Shown here piece by piece: positions 56,615 to 64,000 of a stretch of DNA of 64,000 bases (position 1 is the first letter of the stretch; every line of letters starts with the position of its first letter). A program made the translations under genes and the position numbers. The notes under the pieces were generated by a model, which had not been told where the DNA came from, ran no database searches, and worked only from the letters and a program-made list of their open reading frames with translations. Location: assembly GCA_020637435.1 (NCBI GenBank), contig JACJVW010000001.1, positions 248,001-312,000 on the forward strand, given 5' to 3'. This DNA comes from Candidatus Woesearchaeota archaeon (GTDB lineage: Archaea; Nanobdellota; Nanobdellia; Woesearchaeales; JACJVW01).

Positions 56615-57718
56615 ATGTCAATGTCATCCAAAGAGCGCTTTGAGCTCAAGAAATTCATCAAAGACATCCAGGATTTTAGAGGTAGGCATACAGAACTCGT
56701 CTCCGTCTACGTCCCATCAGGGTATGATCTCAATAAAGTGGTCAATCAATTGGTTCAGGAACAGGGTACTGCCACGAACATCAAGTCCACCTCGACCAGG
56801 AAGAACGTCATTGATGCTCTTGAAAGGATGATCCAGCACCTAAGACTCTTTCCAAGGACACCTGATCATGGTCTTGCAGCATTCGCGGGCAATGTCTCAG
56901 AACGAGAAGGTCAGTCAGATGTACAGGTGTTCAGCATAGAACCTCCGATACCGCTCAATATCCGCATCTACAGATGCGACAAGCAGTTCGTCCTTGAACC
57001 GCTCCAGGACATGGTCGCAATCAAAGAGGGCTACGGCCTAGTGGTCATGGACAGACGCGAAGCTGATATAGCTATGCTGCGCGGCAAATCCATAATCACT
57101 CTCTCCCAGGCGTCATCCAATGTACCCGGAAAGACCAAAGCAGGCGGTCAGTCAGCAGCGAGGTACATGAGGATTAGAGAAGACGCTGCAAAAGACTTCT
57201 ATAAGAAGATTGCAGATATGATGAAAGAGGCGTTTCTTGGTAACGAAAACATCAAAGGCATCATCATGGGTGGTCCGGGCCCGACAAAATACGAACTGAT
57301 CGATTCAGGTTACATCACTGGCGATGTGCAAAAACTTATCATCGCGACCAAGGACCTTTCCTATACAGGGCCTTTTGGCGTGCAGGAGCTCGTCGACAGG
57401 AGCCAGGATGTCCTTGCCAACGAAGAGCTTGCGGAAGAGAAGAACGCTATGGAGCGCTTCTTCAAACAACTCCATACCAATGCCAAGATGGTCAGCTACG
57501 GTGAGACCCAGGTTGAACATATGCTCAAGATGGGCGCAGTAGATGTGCTCCTCATCTCAGAATCATGCGATGACGAAGTTATCGAACGACTTGAGAAGCT
57601 TGCTGTCGAGCTTGGCAGCGACATCAAGATCATCTCCACTGAGACTCGTGAAGGCGTCCAGCTCAGAGACATGGGCAAGATTGCCGCCATATTAAGGTAT
57701 GAAGCGGAGACGGACTGA
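56615..57718 (+). CDS. prf1: Archaeal peptide chain release factor 1 (aRF1)
   Basis: The archaeal eRF1-type factor that reads all three stop codons. The stop-decoding loop is 'TATNIKSTS' (52-60; classical NIKS with TAS changed to TAT). 'GGQSAARY' (GGQ at 177-179) is the hydrolysis-inducing motif. A third domain ends 'AAILRYEAETD'. With 367 residues it is shorter than the usual 410 or so, as is common in reduced archaea. The ATG at 56615 is 28 bases after CTTTATAAACC; the in-frame start at 56558 lies in the RNA gene. Confidence 0.95.
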   Translation: MSMSSKERFELKKFIKDIQDFRGRHTELVSVYVPSGYDLNKVVNQLVQEQGTATNIKSTSTRKNVIDALERMIQHLRLFPRTPDHGLAAFAGNVSEREGQSDVQVFSIEPPIPLNIRIYRCDKQFVLEPLQDMVAIKEGYGLVVMDRREADIAMLRGKSIITLSQASSNVPGKTKAGGQSAARYMRIREDAAKDFYKKIADMMKEAFLGNENIKGIIMGGPGPTKYELIDSGYITGDVQKLIIATKDLSYTGPFGVQELVDRSQDVLANEELAEEKNAMERFFKQLHTNAKMVSYGETQVEHMLKMGAVDVLLISESCDDEVIERLEKLAVELGSDIKIISTETREGVQLRDMGKIAAILRYEAETD

Positions 57719-57819
57719 ATCCTGAGCAAAATGTACGGAAAAGAGTTTTCTTTATGTTCATCAAGAAATGAAGAAAAGGAGCATTTTGAGAAAGATTCAA
57801 AAGAATTCAATAAAGGACT

Positions 57820-58503
57820 ATGCCAGACAGATATCAGCAGGAAGAAGTGAACCTTTTGCGTGAAGCATACATCAGGCTCTTCCCCACTTCATTGGCAGCA
57901 TACAATTTCTCAGTAAAGTATTCAGGGAGATTCAAGACATTTGGCGCCAATATCCACATGAAGGGTACTAACATCACCGCGAACCTTTCGCGTACCTGGG
58001 ATAAAGTCGACAATGATATCGTCATCGGACTCCTTCAGGAATTGTTGATCAAGATATTCAAAAAGAACAGGGTAGTGACGAAAGAGATAGAGCTTTACAA
58101 GATTTTTGTCAAGCATATGCACATCATAGCCGTCAAGCACACACAGGAACCAGAACTTCTTGAATCCTTCAAGCGTATGAACTCATGGTACCTTGATGAT
58201 CTCGTCGAAACCCCAAACCTGATATGGGGGAAGAGATCCTACACCGTCATGGGCCATTACAACTTTCACACAGATACCATCACCATCTCTGGAAGCCTAA
58301 AGAAAGCACCCCAGCACCTCATTGATTTCGTCATGTACCATGAGATGCTGCATAAATTGCTCAAATTTGACCCATCCAAAGTGAAACCGAACTACCACAC
58401 AGCTGAATTTAGGCAGATGGAAAAGCAGTTTGACAATTTCCAGCAGACTGAAGAAGAACTCAAGGAGTTTGCCAAGAAGAAGAAATTCCAGTGGTGGTTC
58501 TAG
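57820..58503 (+). CDS. SprT/WLM-like zinc metalloprotein
   Basis: 227 residues. The C-terminal half has 'DFVMYHEMLHKLLKF' with an HExxH zinc site, and 'NYHTAEFRQMEKQFDNFQ' supplying a distal His, the arrangement of SprT/YgjP/WLM-type proteins. The N-terminal part is helical. Members act as DNA-protein crosslink proteases or as unknown peptidases. It follows aRF1 by 101 bases on the same strand and is convergent with the large surface-protein gene (4-base overlap). Confidence 0.82.
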   Translation: MPDRYQQEEVNLLREAYIRLFPTSLAAYNFSVKYSGRFKTFGANIHMKGTNITANLSRTWDKVDNDIVIGLLQELLIKIFKKNRVVTKEIELYKIFVKHMHIIAVKHTQEPELLESFKRMNSWYLDDLVETPNLIWGKRSYTVMGHYNFHTDTITISGSLKKAPQHLIDFVMYHEMLHKLLKFDPSKVKPNYHTAEFRQMEKQFDNFQQTEEELKEFAKKKKFQWWF

Positions 58504-61500
58504 TACTTTAGGGCAACCATCCTGTACTTCGCATTCTTCCACGCAATCATGAAGAACTCATTCTTGACATAAATCCTGCTTGAATTGTTCCGGTAATCAT
58601 CGATGATAACATTGAACTTGTCATAGCCGACGACAGTGACAATATTCTTGACCATTTTCTCAGGATTTCTGGAGTCGGCAGCAACGATCTCGACGAGCAC
58701 AGCAGTTCTGCCCCTCATGTATGTCTTCAAGTCGTCGATTGTAGGCTCATGCCTCTTATAGTCAACACCCTGACGAAGTGCGTTCTTCATCTTCTCAAGT
58801 TCAAAAGAACCTTTGCTATAGTGCACATTATCCTTAAAATGAACCACATTCTTCAGCGCAAGATTAGCCACAGCTATATCGATAAGCGCATAGGGGGGAT
58901 TCTGTTCATGCATAGCCTTTTTCACTCTGCCCAGCAGATCCCTGTCCTTCACCCATTGGTGAAGGTACTTGTTCACCGAAAGCAGCATCGCTATAGTATA
59001 TTGCTCTTCATCTCCCTCTATTCCAAGGAAGTGCATCTTCTTCATTTGCGGCTTGTTCTGGTCGATAAGTCCCCAATCCTTTAGTTGAAGACGCACATCC
59101 TTATACAATTGGGCAAGATAGACTTTCATCCGCTGCACATTCTCATGCATCTCTGCAACAAGGTATGCGAAGAACTCACTCTCACTGATATACTTCTCAG
59201 CTGATAGCCTTGCATGAGCGTATGGCATAAGCACCTTCTTGTCGACCATCTCAACATAACCGCTTGACGTTTTCTTGCCCTCCTTGATACTCTTGATTTC
59301 TTTGATATAGTAGAACCTTCCAAAGAGGGATACAAGTACTATCGAAAGTATAGGGATGACAACGAAGAAAAGTATATTCACGATAGCGGGTGACTCCTCG
59401 ATGACCGGAGTGATCTCCTCAGGACGTTCCACAGTCTTCTTGATGCTTGTTCCATCATTCGTTATGATATCAGCCTCTACTGCCGGGGAATCCTCAAGCT
59501 CCTCGATGCACGCTTTGGTGGTAAATTGTTCCTGGAATGCTCCGTTTCCAAGAGTGATACGATAAGTACCCTCTTCCTGAGGGATGAACGTTACAAGTCC
59601 CTTCTCATCTGTCATGAGTTCAGCGAATGCCTCATAGGTTGCATTGACAACTCTCTCCAGAGTGATCTTCTGATCAGTAAGGTTGCCGCACACCTCCATA
59701 CCATCGATGATGAGACCCTGCTCTTCACAAGTGGTTCTTTGCACAAGTTTGACTGCACGTATCTTCATCTCATGATTCAGGCAATTTCTGGGATAAATGA
59801 TGATCGCGCTACCTTCCTTGCTGCCGCAAACCCCGCAATCCTCTGAACAGGTATTGCAGTTCTCGTACTCTGTAGAACATACAGCATCACCACAGGATAA
59901 TATGGTTATCGTGACGACAAAGGATGCTTCAGCACCATTGCTATCCTCTACCGTGATATTCACATCATGTACACCTGCATAATCAGTAGTAGGGTAAACT
60001 CGTATCTCACCGCCGTTCAGGCTTATCTGGAAGAGGGTGCTGTTGGTCGAATAAGTAAGTGCATCACCGTCAGGATCGCTAGCGTTAATAGAGAGATTGA
60101 AGAGCCTGTACGTATAGCCAATGTAATCTGTCGCAGTCGTATGTATGATAGGTGCGTCATTTACATTGCGCACCTCTATGTTGATGATATCAGTCACATT
60201 GAAGATATTGTCCGTTACGCGGAACATGACAGATATATTTCCTACCTCTTCAGCAGTAGGCGTGAACGTAACTGTAGCGATAGAATCATTGATTTTGGTC
60301 ACAGTCAGGCTGGAATAGTTTGAATAATAATACAGAGGATCCATATCTATATCTGAAGCAGTGATATTGAATGCCAGTGTCTGTCCCTGATACAGTATCT
60401 TGTCGGTAATAGGGTCAAGAACTGGCGGAGTGATCGTATAGTCGATATGCTCTGTGCCGTTATATTGGAAGAGTGATCCGTGCATATCCGTAGCTGTTAT
60501 CGTAAAGGTCAGATTATTGTAGTAATTCGTTCGCCATTCATTGGGTGCGGCAAGCTCGGGCAAAGTGTACCTGTATTGAGCGCCAGATTGGATGCTTCCT
60601 GCCATCAGAGTCATATTATAGGGACCTTCAGGTGTAAGGTTCCATCGCTGAAACTCGATAGTAGGTGCGCTATTGAGCAGAGGTGAACTGTCTGTGAACG
60701 TCACATCGATGACAAAATTGCCTGTGGAATGCCTATTCAAGTTAGTCCATATCTCCCCGGACATAGACGGAGGTTGCGTATCGACGATAATAGAATCCGA
60801 AACTGCGACACCTATGTTGCCGGCACGATCGTATGCCCAGACATAAACACGGACAACTCCTTGCGCTGCGTTATTCAACGTTGCATTCCTTAGCGAAGTT
60901 GCTGTGGGACTCACACTGCCACCAAGGTTCGCGAAATTGTAGTAATAGCCGTTGATACCCGAACTTGCATCTGTAAAGCCTGACCAATTAAAGAATAAGG
61001 AAGTATCCAGTGAATACGTAGCTCCATAATCAATCTGGACTACCGCACTTGCAGCCGAAGGAGCGATTGTATCATACAGTAAAGACCATTCATACTCATT
61101 CGAGATAGTACCGCTTGTATTGCACTGCACATAAAAGTAATTACGTTCCTGAACAAGCAGGAATACCTGGGTAGAATGCGTCATGCCTCCTGTACTGTCC
61201 ATCTGGGTCTTCGAGCTGTAGTTTGAACCCATTATCTGGTTGAATCTACAAGAAGTGTTTGCATCAGAATCAAAACTCAAAGTAAGAGGGGATGTAGCAA
61301 AATACGTGGTGTTTGACGGAGCGAAATTGGAGAGGCTGACACCCGCCTCGTTTACTTGGAACTCCATCACATCGCTCGAATCGATAAACGGATCTGGTAG
61401 CGAAGTGTCAAAAGCGTCTATTCTCCAGTAATAGTAGTCATCAGCAAGCGCGCTTGTAAGCGTATGACTGAAATTTGAAGTAGAATAATTCACTACAGGC

Positions 61501-62024
61501 GAGCTGAAATCACTGTCATCATCCACGATAAGTCTGAACGTTGCGTTCGTGCCGTCTATATACATCATAGTCCAGTTGAATTGTGTCAGATTAGAAGCGA
61601 GGCTCGTGTTCGATGGCGCAGTCATATTGAAAGGAAACTGCAGAGTAAAATTCAGGTCGATATCATTCGGACTAAAGACGCTGTCAGGGATGGTCGTGAT
61701 ATAAGCTACATCCTCAGCAAAACCATGACAATTTGCGTCAGCTGTGACAAAATAGTCCACACGATAATCATTGCTGCCAGTGATACCATTGAACTGGTGC
61801 AGATAGAACCTGACTTCATCATTGACCACAGTTTCGCTCGCGGTAACTTGAGTGACGAACACACCACCTGCGGTCTCATCATAGAGATTGAGGAGAACTG
61901 TTGTATCATTGGCGCATTTTCCGAACACATATCCCTTCGCCGTAAGAATGCTGATAGCCTCAACACTACTCATCATAAGAACTAGCATGAACAGCAGTGC
62001 TATGACCCTACCGGCCTTTTTCAT
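58500..62024 (-). CDS. Giant membrane-anchored surface protein with cytoplasmic domain
   Basis: 1174 residues. Signal peptide (1-24, ending VEA), then a long series of Ig/fibronectin/cadherin-like beta domains with many Asn/Ser/Thr, for example 'YYYWRIDAFDTSLPDPF' and 'INIEVRNVNDAPIIHTTATDYIGYTYRLFNLSINASDPDGDAL'. A Cys cluster follows ('CGDAVCSTEYENCNTCSEDCGVCG', about 710-735), then one helix (about 878-902). The last 270 residues are cytoplasmic-type, basic and helical, with a winged-helix-like end 'TVVGYDKFNVIIDDYRNNSSRIYV'. It may be an adhesin or receptor that signals to the inside. Its ATG overlaps the regulator's stop. Confidence 0.82.
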   Translation of the reverse strand: MKKAGRVIALLFMLVLMMSSVEAISILTAKGYVFGKCANDTTVLLNLYDETAGGVFVTQVTASETVVNDEVRFYLHQFNGITGSNDYRVDYFVTADANCHGFAEDVAYITTIPDSVFSPNDIDLNFTLQFPFNMTAPSNTSLASNLTQFNWTMMYIDGTNATFRLIVDDDSDFSSPVVNYSTSNFSHTLTSALADDYYYWRIDAFDTSLPDPFIDSSDVMEFQVNEAGVSLSNFAPSNTTYFATSPLTLSFDSDANTSCRFNQIMGSNYSSKTQMDSTGGMTHSTQVFLLVQERNYFYVQCNTSGTISNEYEWSLLYDTIAPSAASAVVQIDYGATYSLDTSLFFNWSGFTDASSGINGYYYNFANLGGSVSPTATSLRNATLNNAAQGVVRVYVWAYDRAGNIGVAVSDSIIVDTQPPSMSGEIWTNLNRHSTGNFVIDVTFTDSSPLLNSAPTIEFQRWNLTPEGPYNMTLMAGSIQSGAQYRYTLPELAAPNEWRTNYYNNLTFTITATDMHGSLFQYNGTEHIDYTITPPVLDPITDKILYQGQTLAFNITASDIDMDPLYYYSNYSSLTVTKINDSIATVTFTPTAEEVGNISVMFRVTDNIFNVTDIINIEVRNVNDAPIIHTTATDYIGYTYRLFNLSINASDPDGDALTYSTNSTLFQISLNGGEIRVYPTTDYAGVHDVNITVEDSNGAEASFVVTITILSCGDAVCSTEYENCNTCSEDCGVCGSKEGSAIIIYPRNCLNHEMKIRAVKLVQRTTCEEQGLIIDGMEVCGNLTDQKITLERVVNATYEAFAELMTDEKGLVTFIPQEEGTYRITLGNGAFQEQFTTKACIEELEDSPAVEADIITNDGTSIKKTVERPEEITPVIEESPAIVNILFFVVIPILSIVLVSLFGRFYYIKEIKSIKEGKKTSSGYVEMVDKKVLMPYAHARLSAEKYISESEFFAYLVAEMHENVQRMKVYLAQLYKDVRLQLKDWGLIDQNKPQMKKMHFLGIEGDEEQYTIAMLLSVNKYLHQWVKDRDLLGRVKKAMHEQNPPYALIDIAVANLALKNVVHFKDNVHYSKGSFELEKMKNALRQGVDYKRHEPTIDDLKTYMRGRTAVLVEIVAADSRNPEKMVKNIVTVVGYDKFNVIIDDYRNNSSRIYVKNEFFMIAWKNAKYRMVALKY

Positions 62025-62578
62025 TGTAATGTGTTCCATAGTTTAAGTCGTAGATTCTTTGTGATGGTCTGTTGATTGAGCGACGCAAGATCCATGACAG
62101 TCTGTACCGCACTCGTCAAAGAGGTCTCGTCAGTCTGTGGTCTCTTGTAGATATGCACGCGTGTACTACCCCTATCGAGATGATTGAGGAATTCCTGTAC
62201 ACCCTCATCATCGTACAGATATACCTCATCCACCTCAAGTGCATTATCGTGCTTTTCCAATGCGGAGTAGAGGCAGAGTGTTCCTTTGTCCTTCATCGTC
62301 TTAAGCAGGTCCTTCTTCGAGATGGCCACATCGTAGGAAAGGTACTCCTCCATTCTGTATTGATCAGCGATCATCTCAACCAGACGGTTAGGTGAGACCA
62401 GACGGTATTTGGTGCCATCTTTGATGACTACCTGTTTGTCTTTCAGGAAAGTTACGATCTTGTTGATCCGGCCGATCGATATTTCGGTTTCGTCCCTGAT
62501 CTCAGACTGTGAGAAGAGTGGATGCTCTAGCATATAGAATAAGATGGGCAATGTTTTGGTGCTCGTAAGGCGGATCAT
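62021..62578 (-). CDS. Winged-helix regulator overlapping the surface-protein gene
   Basis: 185 residues: an N-terminal winged-helix domain ('LPILFYMLEHPLFSQSEIRDETEISIGRINKIVTFLKDKQVVIKDG'), then a C-terminal part of about 110 residues ('GTLCLYSALEKHDNALEVDEVYLYDDEGVQEF...') reminiscent of the sensor domain that follows AbiEi-like winged helices. Its stop overlaps the start of the surface-protein gene by four bases, so it is cotranscribed and probably controls the operon. There is no toxin-like partner, so an antitoxin role is not supported. Confidence 0.8.
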   Translation of the reverse strand: MIRLTSTKTLPILFYMLEHPLFSQSEIRDETEISIGRINKIVTFLKDKQVVIKDGTKYRLVSPNRLVEMIADQYRMEEYLSYDVAISKKDLLKTMKDKGTLCLYSALEKHDNALEVDEVYLYDDEGVQEFLNHLDRGSTRVHIYKRPQTDETSLTSAVQTVMDLASLNQQTITKNLRLKLWNTLQ

Positions 62579-62776
62579 GCTAGGCGGGATAGTTTAAGGG
62601 GTATCTTAACCAGTATTCTGTACGTTTTTCATTCTTCTTTACGATTTTCACTTTTTACTAGGTTTTTCTGTTTATTTTACTAATTATATAACAAATTGAG
62701 AATACTATTAGTAAGACCGATTTATATAATTTAGCATTAGTATACAAAAACCTGTAGCGGATCTGAAAGGAAGTAG

Positions 62777-63625
62777 CTATTTGCGCTTCAAATGTACCGT
62801 CCTCTGCGGATACGGTATCACGATGCCCTGTTTGTCGAACTGTTTTTTGATGGATTTTCGAAGGTCACAGACCATGTAAAAAGCTTGGACAGGGTCTCTT
62901 GCCCACACCCAGGCGCGCAATTTGACGGCAGAATCAGTAAAATCCACCACTCGTATCATGACACTCTCCACACCTTCTTCTACCTGCTTGGGAGTCCTGA
63001 TATCATGATAGTCGGGATGCTTTAAGATCTCCTTCTCCATGATTCGCATAGCCTTATCCACATCCGAGTCATAACCAATACCTATCTCAAGAAATTTGCA
63101 GACCTTCCTGTCCTCGATATGATAGTTCTCGATAATCTCGTCACTGATGACGCCATTAGGTATGATGAAGCGCTTATTGTTGAAATTCTTAAGCACGGTA
63201 TGGCGAAGAGTGATATCCTCGACAAAACCATACGTCTCACCGAAACGTATAAGATCGCCAACACGAAACGGTTTTGCTATAGCGAGGAAGATGCCGCTGA
63301 TGATATTTGAGAACGCTTTTTGCGCGGCAAGACCAAAGACCACTGCTATAACACCTGCGGATGCGAACAAAGAGACAGAGATAGCCTTAAGCGGCGGGAT
63401 AAATGAGATAGCGATACCTATACCTATAAGGTAGATGACAGGAGTGAACATATGACGAAAGACGACAAATTGAGTATGATCTACATTGATATGATAGGTG
63501 CTGTTCTCAAACGTCCGTGTCAGCAGAAGTCGTACTCCTTTGGCGATAACTACTGTAGCTAGTAGAACACCTATGACGATGAGAGCGTTCGCCTGCGTAT
63601 TGTCTAACAGAAATTCCCCTGCCAC
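62777..63625 (-). CDS. MscS-family mechanosensitive channel
   Basis: 282 residues with three N-terminal helices; the pore helix region is 'GVIAVVFGLAAQKAFSNIISGIFLAIAKPFRVGDLIRFGETYGFVEDITLRHTVL', the MscS hallmark. A soluble vestibule follows with 'NKRFIIPNGVISDEIIENY'. The channel opens on membrane tension to release osmolytes. The start is a GTG at 63625, 28 bases after TATTATAAAC. A divergent spacer separates it from the gene at the window end. Confidence 0.93.
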   Translation of the reverse strand: MAGEFLLDNTQANALIVIGVLLATVVIAKGVRLLLTRTFENSTYHINVDHTQFVVFRHMFTPVIYLIGIGIAISFIPPLKAISVSLFASAGVIAVVFGLAAQKAFSNIISGIFLAIAKPFRVGDLIRFGETYGFVEDITLRHTVLKNFNNKRFIIPNGVISDEIIENYHIEDRKVCKFLEIGIGYDSDVDKAMRIMEKEILKHPDYHDIRTPKQVEEGVESVMIRVVDFTDSAVKLRAWVWARDPVQAFYMVCDLRKSIKKQFDKQGIVIPYPQRTVHLKRK

Positions 63626-63780
63626 ACTGGTTTGTCAGCTCTATGGGTTTATAATAAAAGTCTACTATTATAAAGTACTAACAAAAACATGCAAGTACTT
63701 AGGTAGTCCAACATATACGTTTGATACCCGCTAAAACACAAGAATAACACTTATTAAACAGATTACTCCACCCAAAAGGC

Positions 63781-64000
63781 ATGGATGGTGTGAAGGCAAG
63801 TATCGAATCGCATAATCGGAAGAATAAGCTACGGTTTGACCCTGAGTCCCACACATACGCTATCAAGAACAACCAGGTGCTTCCATCGGTTACTGAACGC
63901 ATCAGCTCCTATTTCCCCTTCGACCTGAGCAGAGCCTCAAGGATGGTCGCGGAAAAGCAGGGAGTCTATCAAGACGAAGTGCTTGAATACTGGGAGTATC
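63781..64000 (+). CDS. PD-(D/E)xK nuclease-like protein, N-terminal part (cut by window end)
   Basis: The frame from ATG 63781 (28 bases after ACTTATTAAAC) runs to the window end. 'LRFDPESHTYAIKNNQVLPSVTERIS' is the N-terminal pattern of RecB-like or phage-type PD-(D/E)xK nucleases ('y.fde..HtY...g...psVT..i'), followed by a helix 'RMVAEKQGVYQDEVLEYW' as seen before the active-site region. The catalytic motifs lie beyond the window. Confidence 0.65.
   Translation, partial: MDGVKASIESHNRKNKLRFDPESHTYAIKNNQVLPSVTERISSYFPFDLSRASRMVAEKQGVYQDEVLEYWEY

Noticed and set aside
62021..62578. AbiEi-type antitoxin
   Set aside because: There is a winged helix and a vaguely similar sensor part, but no nucleotidyltransferase-type toxin gene beside it.
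1..64000. CRISPR array, rRNA genes, insertion sequences, integrated element
   Set aside because: No regularly spaced repeats, no rRNA-like segments, no transposase or integrase motif and no flanking target duplications were seen.

Overview
The window reads as a stretch of an archaeal chromosome, most likely from a DPANN lineage of the Woesearchaeota/Pacearchaeota type. The lineage is an inference; the archaeal assignment rests on direct signs. These are a class-I archaeal/eukaryotic release factor (aRF1, 56615-57718), an archaellum-type FlaG/F-FlaH-FlaI-FlaJ cluster (46918-51768), a tRNA-Asn with a 33-base intron at the canonical 37/38 site (1434-1542), and many genes whose start codon lies 24-30 bases after a TATA box, which implies leaderless mRNAs. 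Internal genes of operons instead carry GAGGTG-type Shine-Dalgarno sequences or overlap their neighbour by ATGA. Genes are short, dense and arranged as many small units on both strands. No CRISPR array, insertion sequence or rRNA gene was seen.

Layout. 1-7.4 kb: a cut gene end, two small zinc-ribbon genes, a DOPA-dioxygenase-like lipoprotein, tRNA-Asn, an unknown 395-residue protein, 1-deoxyxylulose-5-phosphate synthase, an aldose-1-epimerase-like protein and small membrane proteins. 6.6-11.3 kb: a copper-handling set made of a membrane-bound winged-helix regulator with a Cys/His/Met external loop, a free HMA chaperone, an HMA-UreH-like-cupredoxin fusion and the CopA ATPase. 11.4-27.5 kb: Hsp20, lipoproteins, a rhodanese, two LMW-phosphatase-like proteins, a PEF-CTERM-like surface protein, Ogt, PheA, DinB, a PseG-like protein, Nudix, a prepilin peptidase and many short unknowns.

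27.5-37.5 kb: two exporter operons, each with a secreted, C-terminally anchored CARDB/S-layer-type protein. One holds two half-size RND proteins, the CARDB protein and a winged-helix protein. The other holds a MacB-type ABC ATPase, a CARDB protein and an FtsX permease. Between them lies a 555-residue protein whose C-terminal half looks like sigma-70 regions 2 and 4, preceded by two MerR-like DNA-binding segments. A sigma-like factor in an archaeon is the most striking item here.

37.7-46.9 kb: a seven-helix membrane protein with a winged-helix partner, a GH15 glucoamylase-like enzyme, a Nudix Ap4A hydrolase type, a three-gene surface operon with a dockerin-bearing M64-type metalloprotease, a CPA2 antiporter and a CDGSH protein. 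46.9-53.5 kb: the archaellum-like motor operon (no archaellin nearby) with a divergent regulator; a direct/inverted repeat array could mask or expose the flaI ribosome-binding site. 53.5-64 kb: a P-loop kinase, a Ca2+/Na+ exchanger, MTA/SAH nucleosidase, an undescribed structured RNA candidate of about 255 bases, aRF1, a SprT-like metalloprotein, a giant surface protein with a cytoplasmic tail and its overlapping regulator, MscS, and the start of a nuclease-like gene cut by the window end.
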